Shown here in pieces: positions 48,523-57,868 of a stretch of DNA of 64,000 bases. How positions within the stretch are numbered: the stretch's first letter is position 1; the number at the start of each line of letters is the position of its first letter. Origin of the DNA: Thermococcus thioreducens (lineage in GTDB: Archaea; Methanobacteriota_B; Thermococci; Thermococcales; Thermococcaceae). The notes under the pieces are model-generated. The model searched no databases. It was not told where the DNA came from and saw only the letters and a list, made by a program, of their open reading frames with translations. A program made the position numbers and the translations under genes. Where the stretch lies: NCBI RefSeq assembly GCF_002214545.1, contig NZ_CP015105.1:1860001-1924000 (forward strand). The letters run 5' to 3'.

Positions 48523-48628
48523 GGGAACCACCATAAATAACTCGCATTTTAGGTTTAAAGGCATATCCCCAACTGTAGGTTGGAAACCATGCCAAAAGGA
48601 TATAAAGGCCACAGTGTAGGCGGTGGTG

Positions 48629-49939
48629 ATGAGGGCGATAGGCGTCATAAGGAAATCACGGCGGGAAAGAATAAGCCGAGAGGAGTTTGAAGAGCTCCTC
48701 AGGAGTGCCGGCTACGATGTAGTGGCGGTTCTGGAGCAGAACAGAGAGGAGCACCCCAAGTACAACATCGGAAAGGGTAAACTGGAGGAACTGAAGGAGC
48801 TTGTGAGGGAGCTTGGACCCGACAAGGTCGTATTCGCCAACCGCTTAACTCCCTCCCAGGCCTACAACCTCTGGAAGGAGCTTGGAATTGAAATCATCGA
48901 CAAGTGGCAGCTCGTCCTTGAGATATTCGGAAAGAGGGCCCACTCAAAGGAGGCCAAGCTTCAAGTTGAGCTGGCTTCACTCCAGTACGAGGTTCCCCTC
49001 GTGAAAGAGGCCATACGGAGAATAAAACTCGGCGATAGGGCGGGATTCAAGGGTATGGGTGAGTATCAGACGCAGCAGTACCTCAAGCACATCCGCTACA
49101 GGATGGGGAGGATCAGAAAGGAGCTGGAGAAGGTCAAGGCAGACAGGGAGGTCAAGAGGAAAAGGCGCGAAGAGGTCGGGTTCATACTCCTTGCTTTGGC
49201 AGGCTACACCAACGCGGGTAAGTCCACGCTCCTGAACGCGCTCTCGGGGGAAGGGATCGAGGCCAAGAACCAGATGTTCACGACCCTGGATACGACCACC
49301 AGGCGGTTTAAACTCGGCGGGAAGAGGGTTCTCGTTACCGATACCGTCGGGTTCATAGACGGGCTTCCTCCATTCATAGTGGAGGCATTTCACTCGACGC
49401 TGGAGGAGATAGTGAAGGCGGACATAATACTCCTCGTCCTCGACGTCAGTGAACCGTGGGGCGAGATAAAGAGGAAGTTTCTGGCGTCCATTAACGTCCT
49501 GAGGGAGCTCAAAACACTAGATAAGCCGATGATAGTGGTGCTCAACAAGAGAGACCTGACCACCGAGGAGGACGTAAGGGACAAGGCAATGAAGATAGGG
49601 GAAATAATCGAGGAGCGCGGTGTAAACGTTTCCCGCGTCGTTTCGATATCAGCCAAGCTCGGCCAGCTGGAGGAGCTTTACAGTGCCCTCGAAGAGGTCA
49701 TACTGACCCTGCCCAAGTACGGTGCCTTCGAGATAACTGTAGGCGAACCGGAGAAGGTCCCCCAGGTCATGGCGCTGATAAACGCCATCGGCGAGGTTCT
49801 GAATGTGGAGTACGGGGAGGAAACGAGGATAGAGGCCTACATCCAGACGGGGATGATAAAGGAGCTGACAAGGCTTGGAGTCGGGATAAGGAGGCTAAAC
49901 CAGCCCAACCAGCGAGAAGGCCTTGAAGATGGCCAGTGA
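48629..49939 (+). CDS. hflX: GTPase HflX
   Basis: 436 residues. The N-terminal HflX domain has the G-K-G-K-L-E-E-L motif (near 49) and R-L-T-P-S-Q-A-Y; the central coiled coil has G-D-R-A-G-F-K-G-M-G-E-Y-Q-T-Q. G1 G-Y-T-N-A-G-K-S-T is near 191, G3 D-T-V-G-F near 238 and N-K-R-D near 308. By family it binds and splits stalled ribosomes. A TATA box ATATAAA (48600-48606) is 25 bases upstream, so the leader is very short. The 3' end overlaps the convergent PiT gene by 45 bases. Confidence 0.94.
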   Translation: MRAIGVIRKSRRERISREEFEELLRSAGYDVVAVLEQNREEHPKYNIGKGKLEELKELVRELGPDKVVFANRLTPSQAYNLWKELGIEIIDKWQLVLEIFGKRAHSKEAKLQVELASLQYEVPLVKEAIRRIKLGDRAGFKGMGEYQTQQYLKHIRYRMGRIRKELEKVKADREVKRKRREEVGFILLALAGYTNAGKSTLLNALSGEGIEAKNQMFTTLDTTTRRFKLGGKRVLVTDTVGFIDGLPPFIVEAFHSTLEEIVKADIILLVLDVSEPWGEIKRKFLASINVLRELKTLDKPMIVVLNKRDLTTEEDVRDKAMKIGEIIEERGVNVSRVVSISAKLGQLEELYSALEEVILTLPKYGAFEITVGEPEKVPQVMALINAIGEVLNVEYGEETRIEAYIQTGMIKELTRLGVGIRRLNQPNQREGLEDGQ

Positions 49940-50857
49940 AATGAATATCGCCGTCAGCGGCGTGGCGACCCAACCGAAGATAATGTCCCTGATTACCGAC
50001 TTTTCAACCCCTTCACCGGCGAGGAGGCCAACTCCAACAACGCCGCCGACTATGGACTGGCTTGAGCTGACTGGCAGTCCGAAGAAGTTCGCCAGGCTGA
50101 CCGCTATGGCCGAGCCGAACTGGGCCGCGAAGGCCGAAACCGGACCGAGGGCGGTTATCTTCTTTCCGACTGTGTGCATAACAGCGTAGCTGAAGGTCAG
50201 GGACCCAACAGCCAAGCTGAGCGCCACCACTATCCCAGCCGTCTTGGGCTCCATGAAGCCCGCTCCCACTATTGGCCCGGAGGCGTTCGCCACCTCATTG
50301 GTTCCGAAGTTGAAGGCCATGTAGGAGCCTCCCAGTATGGCCAGGGCCTTATAAAGGGCCTCGATCGTTGACATACTCCCAATTTTAGAGACTACCCACG
50401 AGTAGAACCTGTAAAGGAGCATCGCAAGTATCCCCGAGAGAAGGGGTGAAACGACCCACGCCGCGGCTATCTTCCCGAGGGTGTACCAGTTGACGGGTGC
50501 GTGGGTGGCCAGGCCCACTCCGATGACGCCCCCAACTATAGCCTGAGTTGTCGAGACGGGAAGGCCTTTCACGGTCGCTATCGTGACCCACACTCCCGCC
50601 GCTAGGAGCGCTATGACAGCCATCTCCATCGTGAGGTACCCTTCCGGAACTATGCCTTTCCCGACGGTCTTCATGACCTTGTAGCCCTTGAGGTACGCCC
50701 CCATAAGGACAAAGATGGCTATCGTCAGCGTCGCCTGGCGGAAGCTGAGTATGCCCGCGCCGACAGCTGTACCCATAGCGTTGGCGGAATCGTTGGAGCC
50801 TATGTTCCAGGCGATGTAGAATGCCACTGCTATCGCTGCGAGGGCAATGCCTTCCAT
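49895..50857 (-). CDS. pit: PiT-family inorganic phosphate permease
   Basis: 320 residues from ATG 50857 (GGTGGTGCTC before it). Ten or so helices and the two family repeats: A-W-N-I-G-S-N-D-S-A-N-A-M-G-T near residue 15 and F-G-T-N-E-V-A-N-A-S-G-P near 200. Phosphate uptake with cation. The DUF47 regulator that usually neighbours it is at 43013-43660. Its TATA box is inside the palindrome TATATAGTCTATATA. Confidence 0.92.
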   Translation of the reverse strand: MEGIALAAIAVAFYIAWNIGSNDSANAMGTAVGAGILSFRQATLTIAIFVLMGAYLKGYKVMKTVGKGIVPEGYLTMEMAVIALLAAGVWVTIATVKGLPVSTTQAIVGGVIGVGLATHAPVNWYTLGKIAAAWVVSPLLSGILAMLLYRFYSWVVSKIGSMSTIEALYKALAILGGSYMAFNFGTNEVANASGPIVGAGFMEPKTAGIVVALSLAVGSLTFSYAVMHTVGKKITALGPVSAFAAQFGSAIAVSLANFFGLPVSSSQSIVGGVVGVGLLAGEGVEKSVIRDIIFGWVATPLTAIFISLAIFKAFSLVGLV

Positions 50858-50867
50858 GAGCACCACC

Positions 50868-50882
50868 TATATAGTCTATATA
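50868..50882 (-). promoter_or_regulatory. Palindromic TATA region of the PiT gene
   Basis: TATATAGTCTATATA is an interrupted palindrome about 20 bases before the PiT ATG. It supplies a TATA box on the minus strand and may double as a binding site. The following 190 bases to the porG promoter show no gene. Confidence 0.55.
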
Positions 50883-51023
50883 CCGGCATGTAGTTTATGG
50901 GCTTAAAAATTTAGCGGACGAACTTTTTTCGGGAAATGATGCCCCAGTTAAGCCATTGACGACTGACAACGTTCACGCCTACCCAAAGACACCTGCCGAA
51001 GGGCGGTTAAGCCAATACCGAAA

Positions 51024-51032
51024 CTTAAATAA
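51024..51032 (+). promoter_or_regulatory. TATA box of the POR/VOR cluster
   Basis: CTTAAATAA lies after A-rich BRE-like sequence, about 48 bases before the porG ATG, with AAGGAGG as RBS. It likely drives the gamma and vor genes; a second promoter precedes porD. Confidence 0.65.
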
Positions 51033-51075
51033 ATGCATTAGATGAATAAAGTTTGACAAACTTAAGGAGGCAGGA

Positions 51076-51636
51076 ATGATGATAGAGATCCGTTTTCACG
51101 GTAGGGGTGGACAGGGCGCAGTTACCGCGGCCAACATACTGGCATCAGCCGCTTTCCTTGAGGGCAAATACGTCCAGGCGTTCCCGTTCTTTGGCGTCGA
51201 GAGGCGTGGAGCGCCGGTTACAGCGTTTACCAGGATTGACGAGAAGCCGATAAGGATAAAGACCCAGATTTACGAGCCCGACATTGTCGTCGTCCTCGAC
51301 CCGAGCCTTCTCGACACCGTCGATGTTACCGCTGGACTGAAAGAGGACGGAATCGTCATCGTCAACACAGAGAAGAGCAAGGACGAGGTTCTTGCCAAGC
51401 TCAAGAAGAAGCCTGCCAAGCTGGCCCTGGTCGATGCTACCACCATAGCTCTTGATGTCCTCGGCCTGCCCATCACCAACACGGCAATCCTCGGTGCCGT
51501 CGCCAAGGCCACCGGCGTCGTCACGCTGGAGCACGTCCAGAAGGCAATACAGGACGTCTTCTCAGGGACACTTGGCGAGAAGAATGCCAAGGCCGCAGAG
51601 GAAGCCTTCAACAAGACCACAGTCTACGAGCTCTGA
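51076..51636 (+). CDS. porG: 2-oxoacid:ferredoxin oxidoreductase gamma subunit, shared by POR and VOR
   Basis: 186 residues. It begins [18 protein letters not shown] with the CoA/nucleotide-binding loop, and G-V-E-R-R-G-A-P-V near 46. GGAGG precedes ATG 51076. In Pyrococcus the same gene order exists, with one gamma serving both the pyruvate and the 2-oxoisovalerate enzyme. This is inferred here because the window has a single gamma and two delta-alpha-beta sets. Confidence 0.92.
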
Positions 51637-51674
51637 TTCTCTTTCCTTCATAATCCTTGCAAGGGGTGAAAAGC

Positions 51675-51992
51675 GTGAACACGTTGTTTGGTGAAAGAAA
51701 AGAGGGAGCGACCAAAATCGTCCTCAAGTCGGTGGACGAGTATCCTGAGGCACCAGTTACTTTAGGGACGACCCTCACCAACTTCACCGGTGACTGGAGG
51801 ACGTTCATACCAGTCATTGATGACAGCAAGTGTGTCAAGTGCTACATCTGCTGGAAGTTCTGCCCGGAGCCGGCCATATTCATCCGCGAGGACGGCTACG
51901 TTGGGGTGGACTACGACTACTGTAAGGGGTGCGGAATCTGCGCCAACGAGTGCCCGACCAATGCCATAACAATGGAGAAGGAGGAGAAGTGA
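51675..51992 (+). CDS. vorD: 2-oxoisovalerate oxidoreductase delta (ferredoxin-like) subunit
   Basis: 105 residues from GTG 51675 (GGGGTGAAAAG before it). Two 4Fe-4S sites: C-V-K-C-Y-I-C-W-K-F-C-P near 53 and C-K-G-C-G-I-C-A-N-E-C-P near 83. Carries electrons from the thiamine-diphosphate site to external ferredoxin. The assignment to VOR rather than POR follows the Pyrococcus gene order. Confidence 0.9.
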   Translation: MNTLFGERKEGATKIVLKSVDEYPEAPVTLGTTLTNFTGDWRTFIPVIDDSKCVKCYICWKFCPEPAIFIREDGYVGVDYDYCKGCGICANECPTNAITMEKEEK

Positions 51993-51993
51993 G

Positions 51994-53184
51994 ATGGCGG
52001 AGTACAAGCCGATTAGAAAGGTTGTGAGCGGCAACTACGCGGCCGCTTACGCTGTCAAGCACGCCCGCGTTGAGGTTGTGGCCGCTTACCCGATCACTCC
52101 CCAGACGAGCATCATCGAGAAGATAGCCGAGTTCATAGCCAACGGTGAAGTCGAGAACCTTGAGTACGTTCCAGTTGAGAGCGAGCACTCTGCCATGGCG
52201 GCATGTATAGGAGCGAGCGCGGCAGGAGCGAGGGTCTTCACTGCCACCTCCGCGCAGGGTCTCGCGCTCATGCACGAGATGCTCCACTGGGCATCTGGAG
52301 CCAGACTTCCTGTTGTGATGGTCGACGTCAACCGTGCCATGGCCCCACCTTGGAGCGTCTGGGACGACCAGACCGACAGTTTAGCGCAGAGGGACACCGG
52401 CTGGATGCAGTTCTATGCGGAGAACAACCAGGAGGTTTACGATGGTGTTTTGATGGCCTTCAAAATAGCGGAAACAGTTAACCTTCCTGCGATGGTCATC
52501 GAGAGCGCGTTCATTCTGAGCCACACCTACGACGTCGTCGAGATGATACCTCAGGAGCTTGTGGACGAGTTCCTCCCACCGAGGAAGCCGCTCTACGACC
52601 TCACCAACTTCGAAAGGCCCTTCTCAATAGGAGCCCTCGGAACTCCTGCCGACTACTACGAGTTCCGCTACAAGATACAGAGGGCCATGGAGAAGGCCAA
52701 GGAGGTCATCCACGAGGTCGGCAAGGAGTTCGGGGAGCGCTTCGGAAGGGACTACAGCCAGATGATCGAGCTTTACAGAACGGAGGATGCAGACTTCGTC
52801 TTCATGGGGATGGGCTCCCTTATGGGAACCGTCAAGCAGGCCGTTGACGTTCTCCGCGATGAGGGCTACAAGGTAGGAGCCGCCAAGGTGCGCTGGTTCA
52901 GGCCCTTCCCGAAGGAAGAACTTTATGAGCTCGCCAAGAACGTTGAGGGGATAGCAGTCCTGGACAGGAACTACTCCTTTGGCATGGAGGGTATACTCTT
53001 CACCGAGGCTAAGGGCGCGCTCTACAACACCAATGCAAAGCCCATCATGAAGAACTACATCGTCGGCCTTGGCGGAAGGGACTTCACCGTCAGCGATGTC
53101 AGGAAGATAGCCGAGAATATGAGGGCCATAATCGAGAAGGGAGAGCTTGACGTAGAGGTGGACTGGTACCACCTTAAGAGGTGA
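51994..53184 (+). CDS. vorA: 2-oxoisovalerate oxidoreductase alpha subunit
   Basis: 396 residues. N-terminal PYR-type domain (A-A-Y-P-I-T-P-Q-T-S near 29, V-E-S-E-H-S-A-M-A near 55, [13 protein letters not shown] near 82) binds thiamine diphosphate with the beta subunit. C-terminal domain II has G-S-L-M-G-T near 271. Starts two bases after the vorD stop. Confidence 0.93.
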   Translation: MAEYKPIRKVVSGNYAAAYAVKHARVEVVAAYPITPQTSIIEKIAEFIANGEVENLEYVPVESEHSAMAACIGASAAGARVFTATSAQGLALMHEMLHWASGARLPVVMVDVNRAMAPPWSVWDDQTDSLAQRDTGWMQFYAENNQEVYDGVLMAFKIAETVNLPAMVIESAFILSHTYDVVEMIPQELVDEFLPPRKPLYDLTNFERPFSIGALGTPADYYEFRYKIQRAMEKAKEVIHEVGKEFGERFGRDYSQMIELYRTEDADFVFMGMGSLMGTVKQAVDVLRDEGYKVGAAKVRWFRPFPKEELYELAKNVEGIAVLDRNYSFGMEGILFTEAKGALYNTNAKPIMKNYIVGLGGRDFTVSDVRKIAENMRAIIEKGELDVEVDWYHLKR

Positions 53185-53189
53185 GAACG

Positions 53190-54125
53190 ATGGAGATTCC
53201 CGAGAACGTTAAAAAGAGGCTGAGCATCCCCGGGGATGAGCACTTCTATGCAGGCCACACCGCCTGTCAGGGCTGTGGTGCCTCCCTGGGACTTCGCTAC
53301 GTCCTTAAGGCTTACGGAAGGAAGACCATCTTCGCCATTCCGGCGTGCTGTTCGACCATCATAGCCGGCCCGTGGCCCTACAGCGCCCTCGATGCCAACC
53401 TGTTCCACACCGCCTTCGAGACGACCGGGGCCGTTATAGGCGGTATCGAAGCTGCCTTAAAGGCTAGGGGCTTTAAGGTCAAGGGCGAAGACGGCATAAT
53501 GGTAGTCGGCTGGGCCGGCGACGGCGGTACAGCCGATATAGGCCTCCAGGCCCTTTCGGGCTTCCTTGAGAGGGGCCATGATGCCGTCTACATCATGTAC
53601 GACAACGAGGCATACATGAACACCGGAATCCAGAGGTCTGGTTCAACCCCCTATGGAGCCTGGACCACCAACACCCCAGGTGGAAAGAGGCACTTCCTGG
53701 AAAAGCGGCACAAGAAGAAGGTCATTGACATAGTCATCGCCCACGAGGTGCCCTATGCGGCAACCGCCAGCATTGCTTACCCCGAGGACTTCATAAGGAA
53801 GCTCAAGAAGGCCCAGAAGATTCCAGGGCCGAGCTTTATACAGCTCTTCGCGCCGTGCCCGACCGGCTGGCGCTCACCCACAGACAAGAGCATCGAGCTT
53901 GCCCGCTTAGCCGTCCAGACTGCCTACTTCCCGCTCTTCGAGTACGAGAACGGAAAGTACAAGATTAACATGCCTTCAACGAAGAAGGAACCGAAGCCCA
54001 TCGAGGAGTTCCTCAAGTACCAGGGCAGGTTCAAGTACATGACAAAGGAGGACATTGAAGTGCTCCAGCAGTGGGTTCTCCATGAATGGGAGAAGCTCAA
54101 GAAGCTCGCCGAGATCTTCGGCTGA
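53190..54125 (+). CDS. vorB: 2-oxoisovalerate oxidoreductase beta subunit
   Basis: 311 residues from ATG 53190. Thiamine-diphosphate motif G-D-G-G-T-A-D-I near 111 with D-N-E-A-Y-M-N-T-G near 139. Cysteines of its own Fe-S site: C-Q-G-C-G near 25 and C-C-S near 53. Four-subunit complex with alpha, delta and gamma. Oxidises branched-chain 2-oxoacids to acyl-CoA. A short terminator-like stretch follows before the porD promoter. Confidence 0.93.
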   Translation: MEIPENVKKRLSIPGDEHFYAGHTACQGCGASLGLRYVLKAYGRKTIFAIPACCSTIIAGPWPYSALDANLFHTAFETTGAVIGGIEAALKARGFKVKGEDGIMVVGWAGDGGTADIGLQALSGFLERGHDAVYIMYDNEAYMNTGIQRSGSTPYGAWTTNTPGGKRHFLEKRHKKKVIDIVIAHEVPYAATASIAYPEDFIRKLKKAQKIPGPSFIQLFAPCPTGWRSPTDKSIELARLAVQTAYFPLFEYENGKYKINMPSTKKEPKPIEEFLKYQGRFKYMTKEDIEVLQQWVLHEWEKLKKLAEIFG

Positions 54126-54191
54126 GCTTTCCATCTTTAATTCCTCGCAAGGTTTAAGTTCCAATCTGATAACTCACCCGAGGTGATACGC

Positions 54192-54509
54192 ATGGCCGAG
54201 AGTCCGTTTAAGGCCGAGATTGAGAGGGTTCAGAAGGAGTATAGCGAAAAGATGACCCCCGGAGCCATAGCCGTAATTCCGGGAAGCAGCGTCGTCAACA
54301 AGACCGGCTCGTGGAGAGTCTTCATGCCGGAGTTCAACAGGGACAAGTGCGTCCGCTGCTACCTCTGCTACATCTACTGTCCGGAGCCAGCTATCTATCT
54401 GGACGAGGAGAACTATCCGGTTTTTGACTACGACTACTGTAAGGGCTGCGGCATCTGTGCGAACGAGTGCCCTGTTGATGCCATAACAATGGTTAGGGAA
54501 GTCAAGTGA
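54192..54509 (+). CDS. porD: Pyruvate oxidoreductase delta (ferredoxin-like) subunit
   Basis: 105 residues from ATG 54192, after GAGGTGATACGC. Two 4Fe-4S motifs, C-V-R-C-Y-L-C-Y-I-Y-C-P and C-K-G-C-G-I-C-A-N-E-C-P. It has its own TATA-like GGTTTAAGT (54148-54160), so porDAB could be transcribed separately from vorDAB. Its sequence is clearly related to vorD, a duplication. Confidence 0.9.
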   Translation: MAESPFKAEIERVQKEYSEKMTPGAIAVIPGSSVVNKTGSWRVFMPEFNRDKCVRCYLCYIYCPEPAIYLDEENYPVFDYDYCKGCGICANECPVDAITMVREVK

Positions 54510-54520
54510 GGTGGTGAAAA

Positions 54521-55705
54521 ATGCCGATTAGGAAGGTTATGAAGGCCAACGAAGCGGCTGCCTGGGCGGCCAAGCTGGCCAAGCCGAAGGTTATAGCCGC
54601 ATTCCCAATTACACCGTCCACCCTGGTTCCGGAGAAGATCAGCGAGTTTGTCGCGGATGGGGAGCTCGACGCCGAGTTCATCAAGGTCGAGAGCGAGCAC
54701 TCAGCGATTTCAGCCTGTGTAGGTGCCTCAGCCGCTGGAGTCAGAACCTTCACGGCCACAGCTTCCCAGGGTCTCGCCCTCATGCACGAGATACTCTTCA
54801 TTGCAGCAGGAATGCGCCTCCCGATAGTCATCGCCGTCGGAAACAGGGCTTTGAGCGCTCCGATTAACATCTGGAACGACTGGCAGGACACCATCAGCGA
54901 GCGCGACACCGGGTGGCTCCAGTTCTACGCCGAGAACAACCAAGAAGCTTTAGACCTCATCCTGATAGCGTTCAAGGTCGCGGAGGACGAGAGGGTTCTC
55001 CTCCCGGCCATGGTCGGCTTTGACGCGTTCATCCTGACCCACACCGTCGAGCCGGTTGAGATTCCCGACCAGGAGCTCGTTGACGAGTTCCTCGGCGAGT
55101 ATGTGCCAAAGCACGCCTACCTCGACCCGAGCAGGCCGATAACCCAGGGTACCCTCGCCTTCCCGGCCCACTACATGGAGGCGAGATACACCGTCTGGGA
55201 GGCAAACGAGAACGCCAAGAAGGTCATTGACGAGGCCTTTGCTGAGTTCGAGAAGAGGTTTGGAAGGAAGTACCAGAAGATTGAGGAGTACCGCACAGAT
55301 GACGCCGAGATAATCTTCGTCACCATGGGTTCACTCGCCGGAACCGTCAAGGAGTACGTTGACATGCTCCGCGAGAAGGGCGTTAAGGTTGGAGTCGCCA
55401 AGCTCACCGTCTACAGGCCCTTCCCGACCGAAGAGGTTAGGGAGCTGGCGAAGAAGGCCAAGGTCTTAGCTCTGCTTGAGAAGAACGTCACATTCAGCGT
55501 CGGCGGGGCACTCTTCCAGGACTTCAGCAGGGCACTTATCAACGAGAAGGAGAAGCCCGTCATAGTTGACTTCATCCTCGGCCTTGGTGGAAGGGACGTC
55601 ACCTTCAAGGACCTCGACGAGGCCCTCGGCATAGCCCAGAAGGCCCTCGCTGGAGAGGAGTTTGATGAAGTCAACTGGATAGGACTGAGGAAGGAGATAC
55701 TGTGA
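54521..55705 (+). CDS. porA: Pyruvate oxidoreductase alpha subunit
   Basis: 394 residues, paralogue of vorA. P-I-T-P-S-T-L near 29, V-E-S-E-H-S-A-I-S near 52, domain II G-S-L-A-G-T. Oxidative decarboxylation of pyruvate to acetyl-CoA with CO2 and reduced ferredoxin. GAGGTGGTGAAAA precedes the ATG. Confidence 0.93.
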   Translation: MPIRKVMKANEAAAWAAKLAKPKVIAAFPITPSTLVPEKISEFVADGELDAEFIKVESEHSAISACVGASAAGVRTFTATASQGLALMHEILFIAAGMRLPIVIAVGNRALSAPINIWNDWQDTISERDTGWLQFYAENNQEALDLILIAFKVAEDERVLLPAMVGFDAFILTHTVEPVEIPDQELVDEFLGEYVPKHAYLDPSRPITQGTLAFPAHYMEARYTVWEANENAKKVIDEAFAEFEKRFGRKYQKIEEYRTDDAEIIFVTMGSLAGTVKEYVDMLREKGVKVGVAKLTVYRPFPTEEVRELAKKAKVLALLEKNVTFSVGGALFQDFSRALINEKEKPVIVDFILGLGGRDVTFKDLDEALGIAQKALAGEEFDEVNWIGLRKEIL

Positions 55706-55715
55706 GGTGAGGAAG

Positions 55716-56711
55716 ATGGCCGTTAGGAAGCCCCCGATCACTACTCGCGAGTACTGGGCCCCAGGACACGCCGCCTGTGCCGGCTGCGGCTGTGCTGCCG
55801 CCCTGAGGCTCGCCACCAAAGCCTTTAGCGAGGCCATGGAGGAGAAGTATGGAGACCCGAACGCCTTTGCAATAGCCCAGGCCACCGGATGTATGGAGGT
55901 CGTCAGCGCTGTCTTCCCGTACACCGCCTGGAAGGCCCCGTGGCTGCACGTCGCCTTTGAGAACGCGGCTGCCGCTGCCAGCGGTGTCGAGGCTGCCTGG
56001 AAGAAGCTCGGGAGAAAGGGCAAGATACTCGCCATTGGTGGCGACGGCGGTACGGCAGACATTGGTATGCAGGCCCTCTCAGGTATGCTGGAGCGCTGGC
56101 ACAACGTCGTATACCTCATGTACGACAACGAGGCATACATGAACACCGGAATCCAGAGGTCGAGCTCAACCCCATACGGAGCCTGGACGACAACTTCACC
56201 TCCGGGCAAATACTCCATAGGTGAGGACAAGCCCAAGAAGTGGGTCGCCCTCATCGCTGCGGCACACCAGATACCCTACGTCGCCACCGCCAGCGTCGCC
56301 AACCCCTACGACTACATCAGGAAGATGAAGAAGGCCGCCAAGATCGACGGCCCCGCATTCATCCAGGTTCAGTGTACCTGTGTTCCGGGCTGGCGCGCCC
56401 CCCCTGAGAAGAGCATTGAGATCACCAGGCTCGCCATCGAGACCGGTGTCTGGCCGCTCTTTGAGATCGAGAACGGCGACTTCCACAACATCAAGATACA
56501 GGCACCGGGTGGAGGCGCAAAGGTCAAGCGCGAGGGAGGAAGGGTCGTCGCTATCGAGTTCAAGAAGCCCATCGAGGAGTACCTCAAGCTCCAGGGCAGG
56601 TTCAAGCACCTCTTCAAGCAGCCGGAGGCAATTGACCAGCTCCGCGAGCAGATCAAAGCTATGTGGAAGACCCTCGGTGTCGAAGTCACCCTCCCGAAGC
56701 CGGAGGAGTGA
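55716..56711 (+). CDS. porB: Pyruvate oxidoreductase beta subunit
   Basis: 331 residues from ATG 55716 (GAGGTGAGGAAG before it). Cys pattern C-A-G-C-G near 22, T-G-C-M-E near 57, and thiamine motif G-D-G-G-T-A-D-I near 110 with D-N-E-A-Y-M-N-T-G. An insertion near 230-265 distinguishes it from vorB. Final gene of the cluster. Confidence 0.93.
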   Translation: MAVRKPPITTREYWAPGHAACAGCGCAAALRLATKAFSEAMEEKYGDPNAFAIAQATGCMEVVSAVFPYTAWKAPWLHVAFENAAAAASGVEAAWKKLGRKGKILAIGGDGGTADIGMQALSGMLERWHNVVYLMYDNEAYMNTGIQRSSSTPYGAWTTTSPPGKYSIGEDKPKKWVALIAAAHQIPYVATASVANPYDYIRKMKKAAKIDGPAFIQVQCTCVPGWRAPPEKSIEITRLAIETGVWPLFEIENGDFHNIKIQAPGGGAKVKREGGRVVAIEFKKPIEEYLKLQGRFKHLFKQPEAIDQLREQIKAMWKTLGVEVTLPKPEE

Positions 56712-56833
56712 TTTCTCCCTTTTCTCTTGTGTTTTCCCCCATGAAAGTTCTTACACAGATTTGTCCAGGATTGCTATATTTTGAGGCAAAGCTTTTAAGC
56801 CCTTAGGGGAACCTAACCCAGAGGTGGTTGAAA

Positions 56834-57736
56834 ATGACGATAAAGACTCCCCCGACACTCAACATAGCCGGACTCGGCGCTGATCCCCTTACCCAGAGAA
56901 TAAACGAGAAACAGAGGAAGTGGAGGTACAAGATAGCCGTGCTGAGCGGCAAGGGCGGCGTGGGAAAGAGCACCGTCGCTGTCAATCTGGCGACGGCACT
57001 GGCCAAGAAGGGCTACTTTGTAGGAATACTCGACGCGGACATACACGGACCGAACGTCGCCAAGATGCTCGGCGTTGACAAGGCGGATGTTCTGGCGGAG
57101 AAAATGGAAGACGGCAGGTTTGAAATGATACCGCCGATGAACGACTTCCTCGGACAGACAACACCTATAAAGGTAATGAGCATGGGCTTTCTGGTTCCAG
57201 AAGACCAGCCGATAATCTGGCGCGGCTCACTCGTCACAAAGGCGATAAAACAGCTCCTCGGCGACGTCAAGTGGGGCGAGCTCGACTTCATGATAATCGA
57301 CTTCCCGCCCGGGACAGGTGACCAGATACTCACCGTCACTCAGACGGTAAAGCTTGATGCGGCGATAATAGTCACCACCCCACAGGAGGTGGCTTTGCTC
57401 GATACGGGCAAGGCCGTTAACATGATGAAGAAGATGGAAGTGCCATACATAGCGGTCGTTGAGAACATGAGCTACCTCATCTGCCCGCACTGCGGCAACG
57501 AGATAGACCTCTTCGGCAAGGGAGGCGGTAGAAAGCTCGCCGAGAAGGAGGGAGTTGACTTCCTTGGAGAGATCCCAATAGACCTCAAGGCTAGAGAAGC
57601 GAGCGACGCTGGTATGCCTATAGTCCTCTATGAGGACACCGTGGCGGCGAAGGCATTCATGGAGATAGTGGAGAAGCTCGTGAAAAGGCTTGAGGAGATG
57701 AAGGAAGGGGAGAAGGAGAGCCCCGAATCGGAGTGA
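56834..57736 (+). CDS. Mrp/NBP35-type iron-sulfur cluster carrier ATPase
   Basis: 300 residues. Walker A G-K-G-G-V-G-K-S-T near residue 41, D-A-D-I-H-G-P-N near 66, and the cluster-binding C-P-H-C near 219. ApbC/Nbp35 proteins assemble and pass 4Fe-4S clusters; the location behind the Fe-S-rich POR/VOR genes fits, though it has its own TATA box (GCTTTTAAG, 56790-56798). GAGGTGGTTGAAA precedes ATG 56834. Confidence 0.92.
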   Translation: MTIKTPPTLNIAGLGADPLTQRINEKQRKWRYKIAVLSGKGGVGKSTVAVNLATALAKKGYFVGILDADIHGPNVAKMLGVDKADVLAEKMEDGRFEMIPPMNDFLGQTTPIKVMSMGFLVPEDQPIIWRGSLVTKAIKQLLGDVKWGELDFMIIDFPPGTGDQILTVTQTVKLDAAIIVTTPQEVALLDTGKAVNMMKKMEVPYIAVVENMSYLICPHCGNEIDLFGKGGGRKLAEKEGVDFLGEIPIDLKAREASDAGMPIVLYEDTVAAKAFMEIVEKLVKRLEEMKEGEKESPESE

Positions 57737-57826
57737 AGCTTTTAAGTCTGTGGTATTATCCACAGCCAGCGCGGCTCAGACCGGCTGGGGCCGAAGCGAT
57801 GGGGCCGCGCTGGGCCGGGCTACATT
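57737..57826 (+). ncRNA. Possible structured RNA (H/ACA-like?) between nbp35-like and membrane gene
   Basis: A TATA-like AGCTTTTAAG (57737-57746) is followed by CTGTGG-TATTAT-CCACAG (57748-57765), then a perfect ten-base stem CCAGCGCGGC (57766-57775) with GCCGCGCTGG (57804-57813). Inside is CGGC-TGGG-GCCG. An ACA triplet (57822-57824) stands after GGCT, about 14 bases from the upper stem end, as in H/ACA guides. The 3' T-rich run at 57830 may stop transcription or serve the next gene's promoter. Function unproven. Confidence 0.4.
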
Positions 57827-57868
57827 AACTTTTTAACCAGTTCTGGGTATCTCATCGGGAGGGAGATT

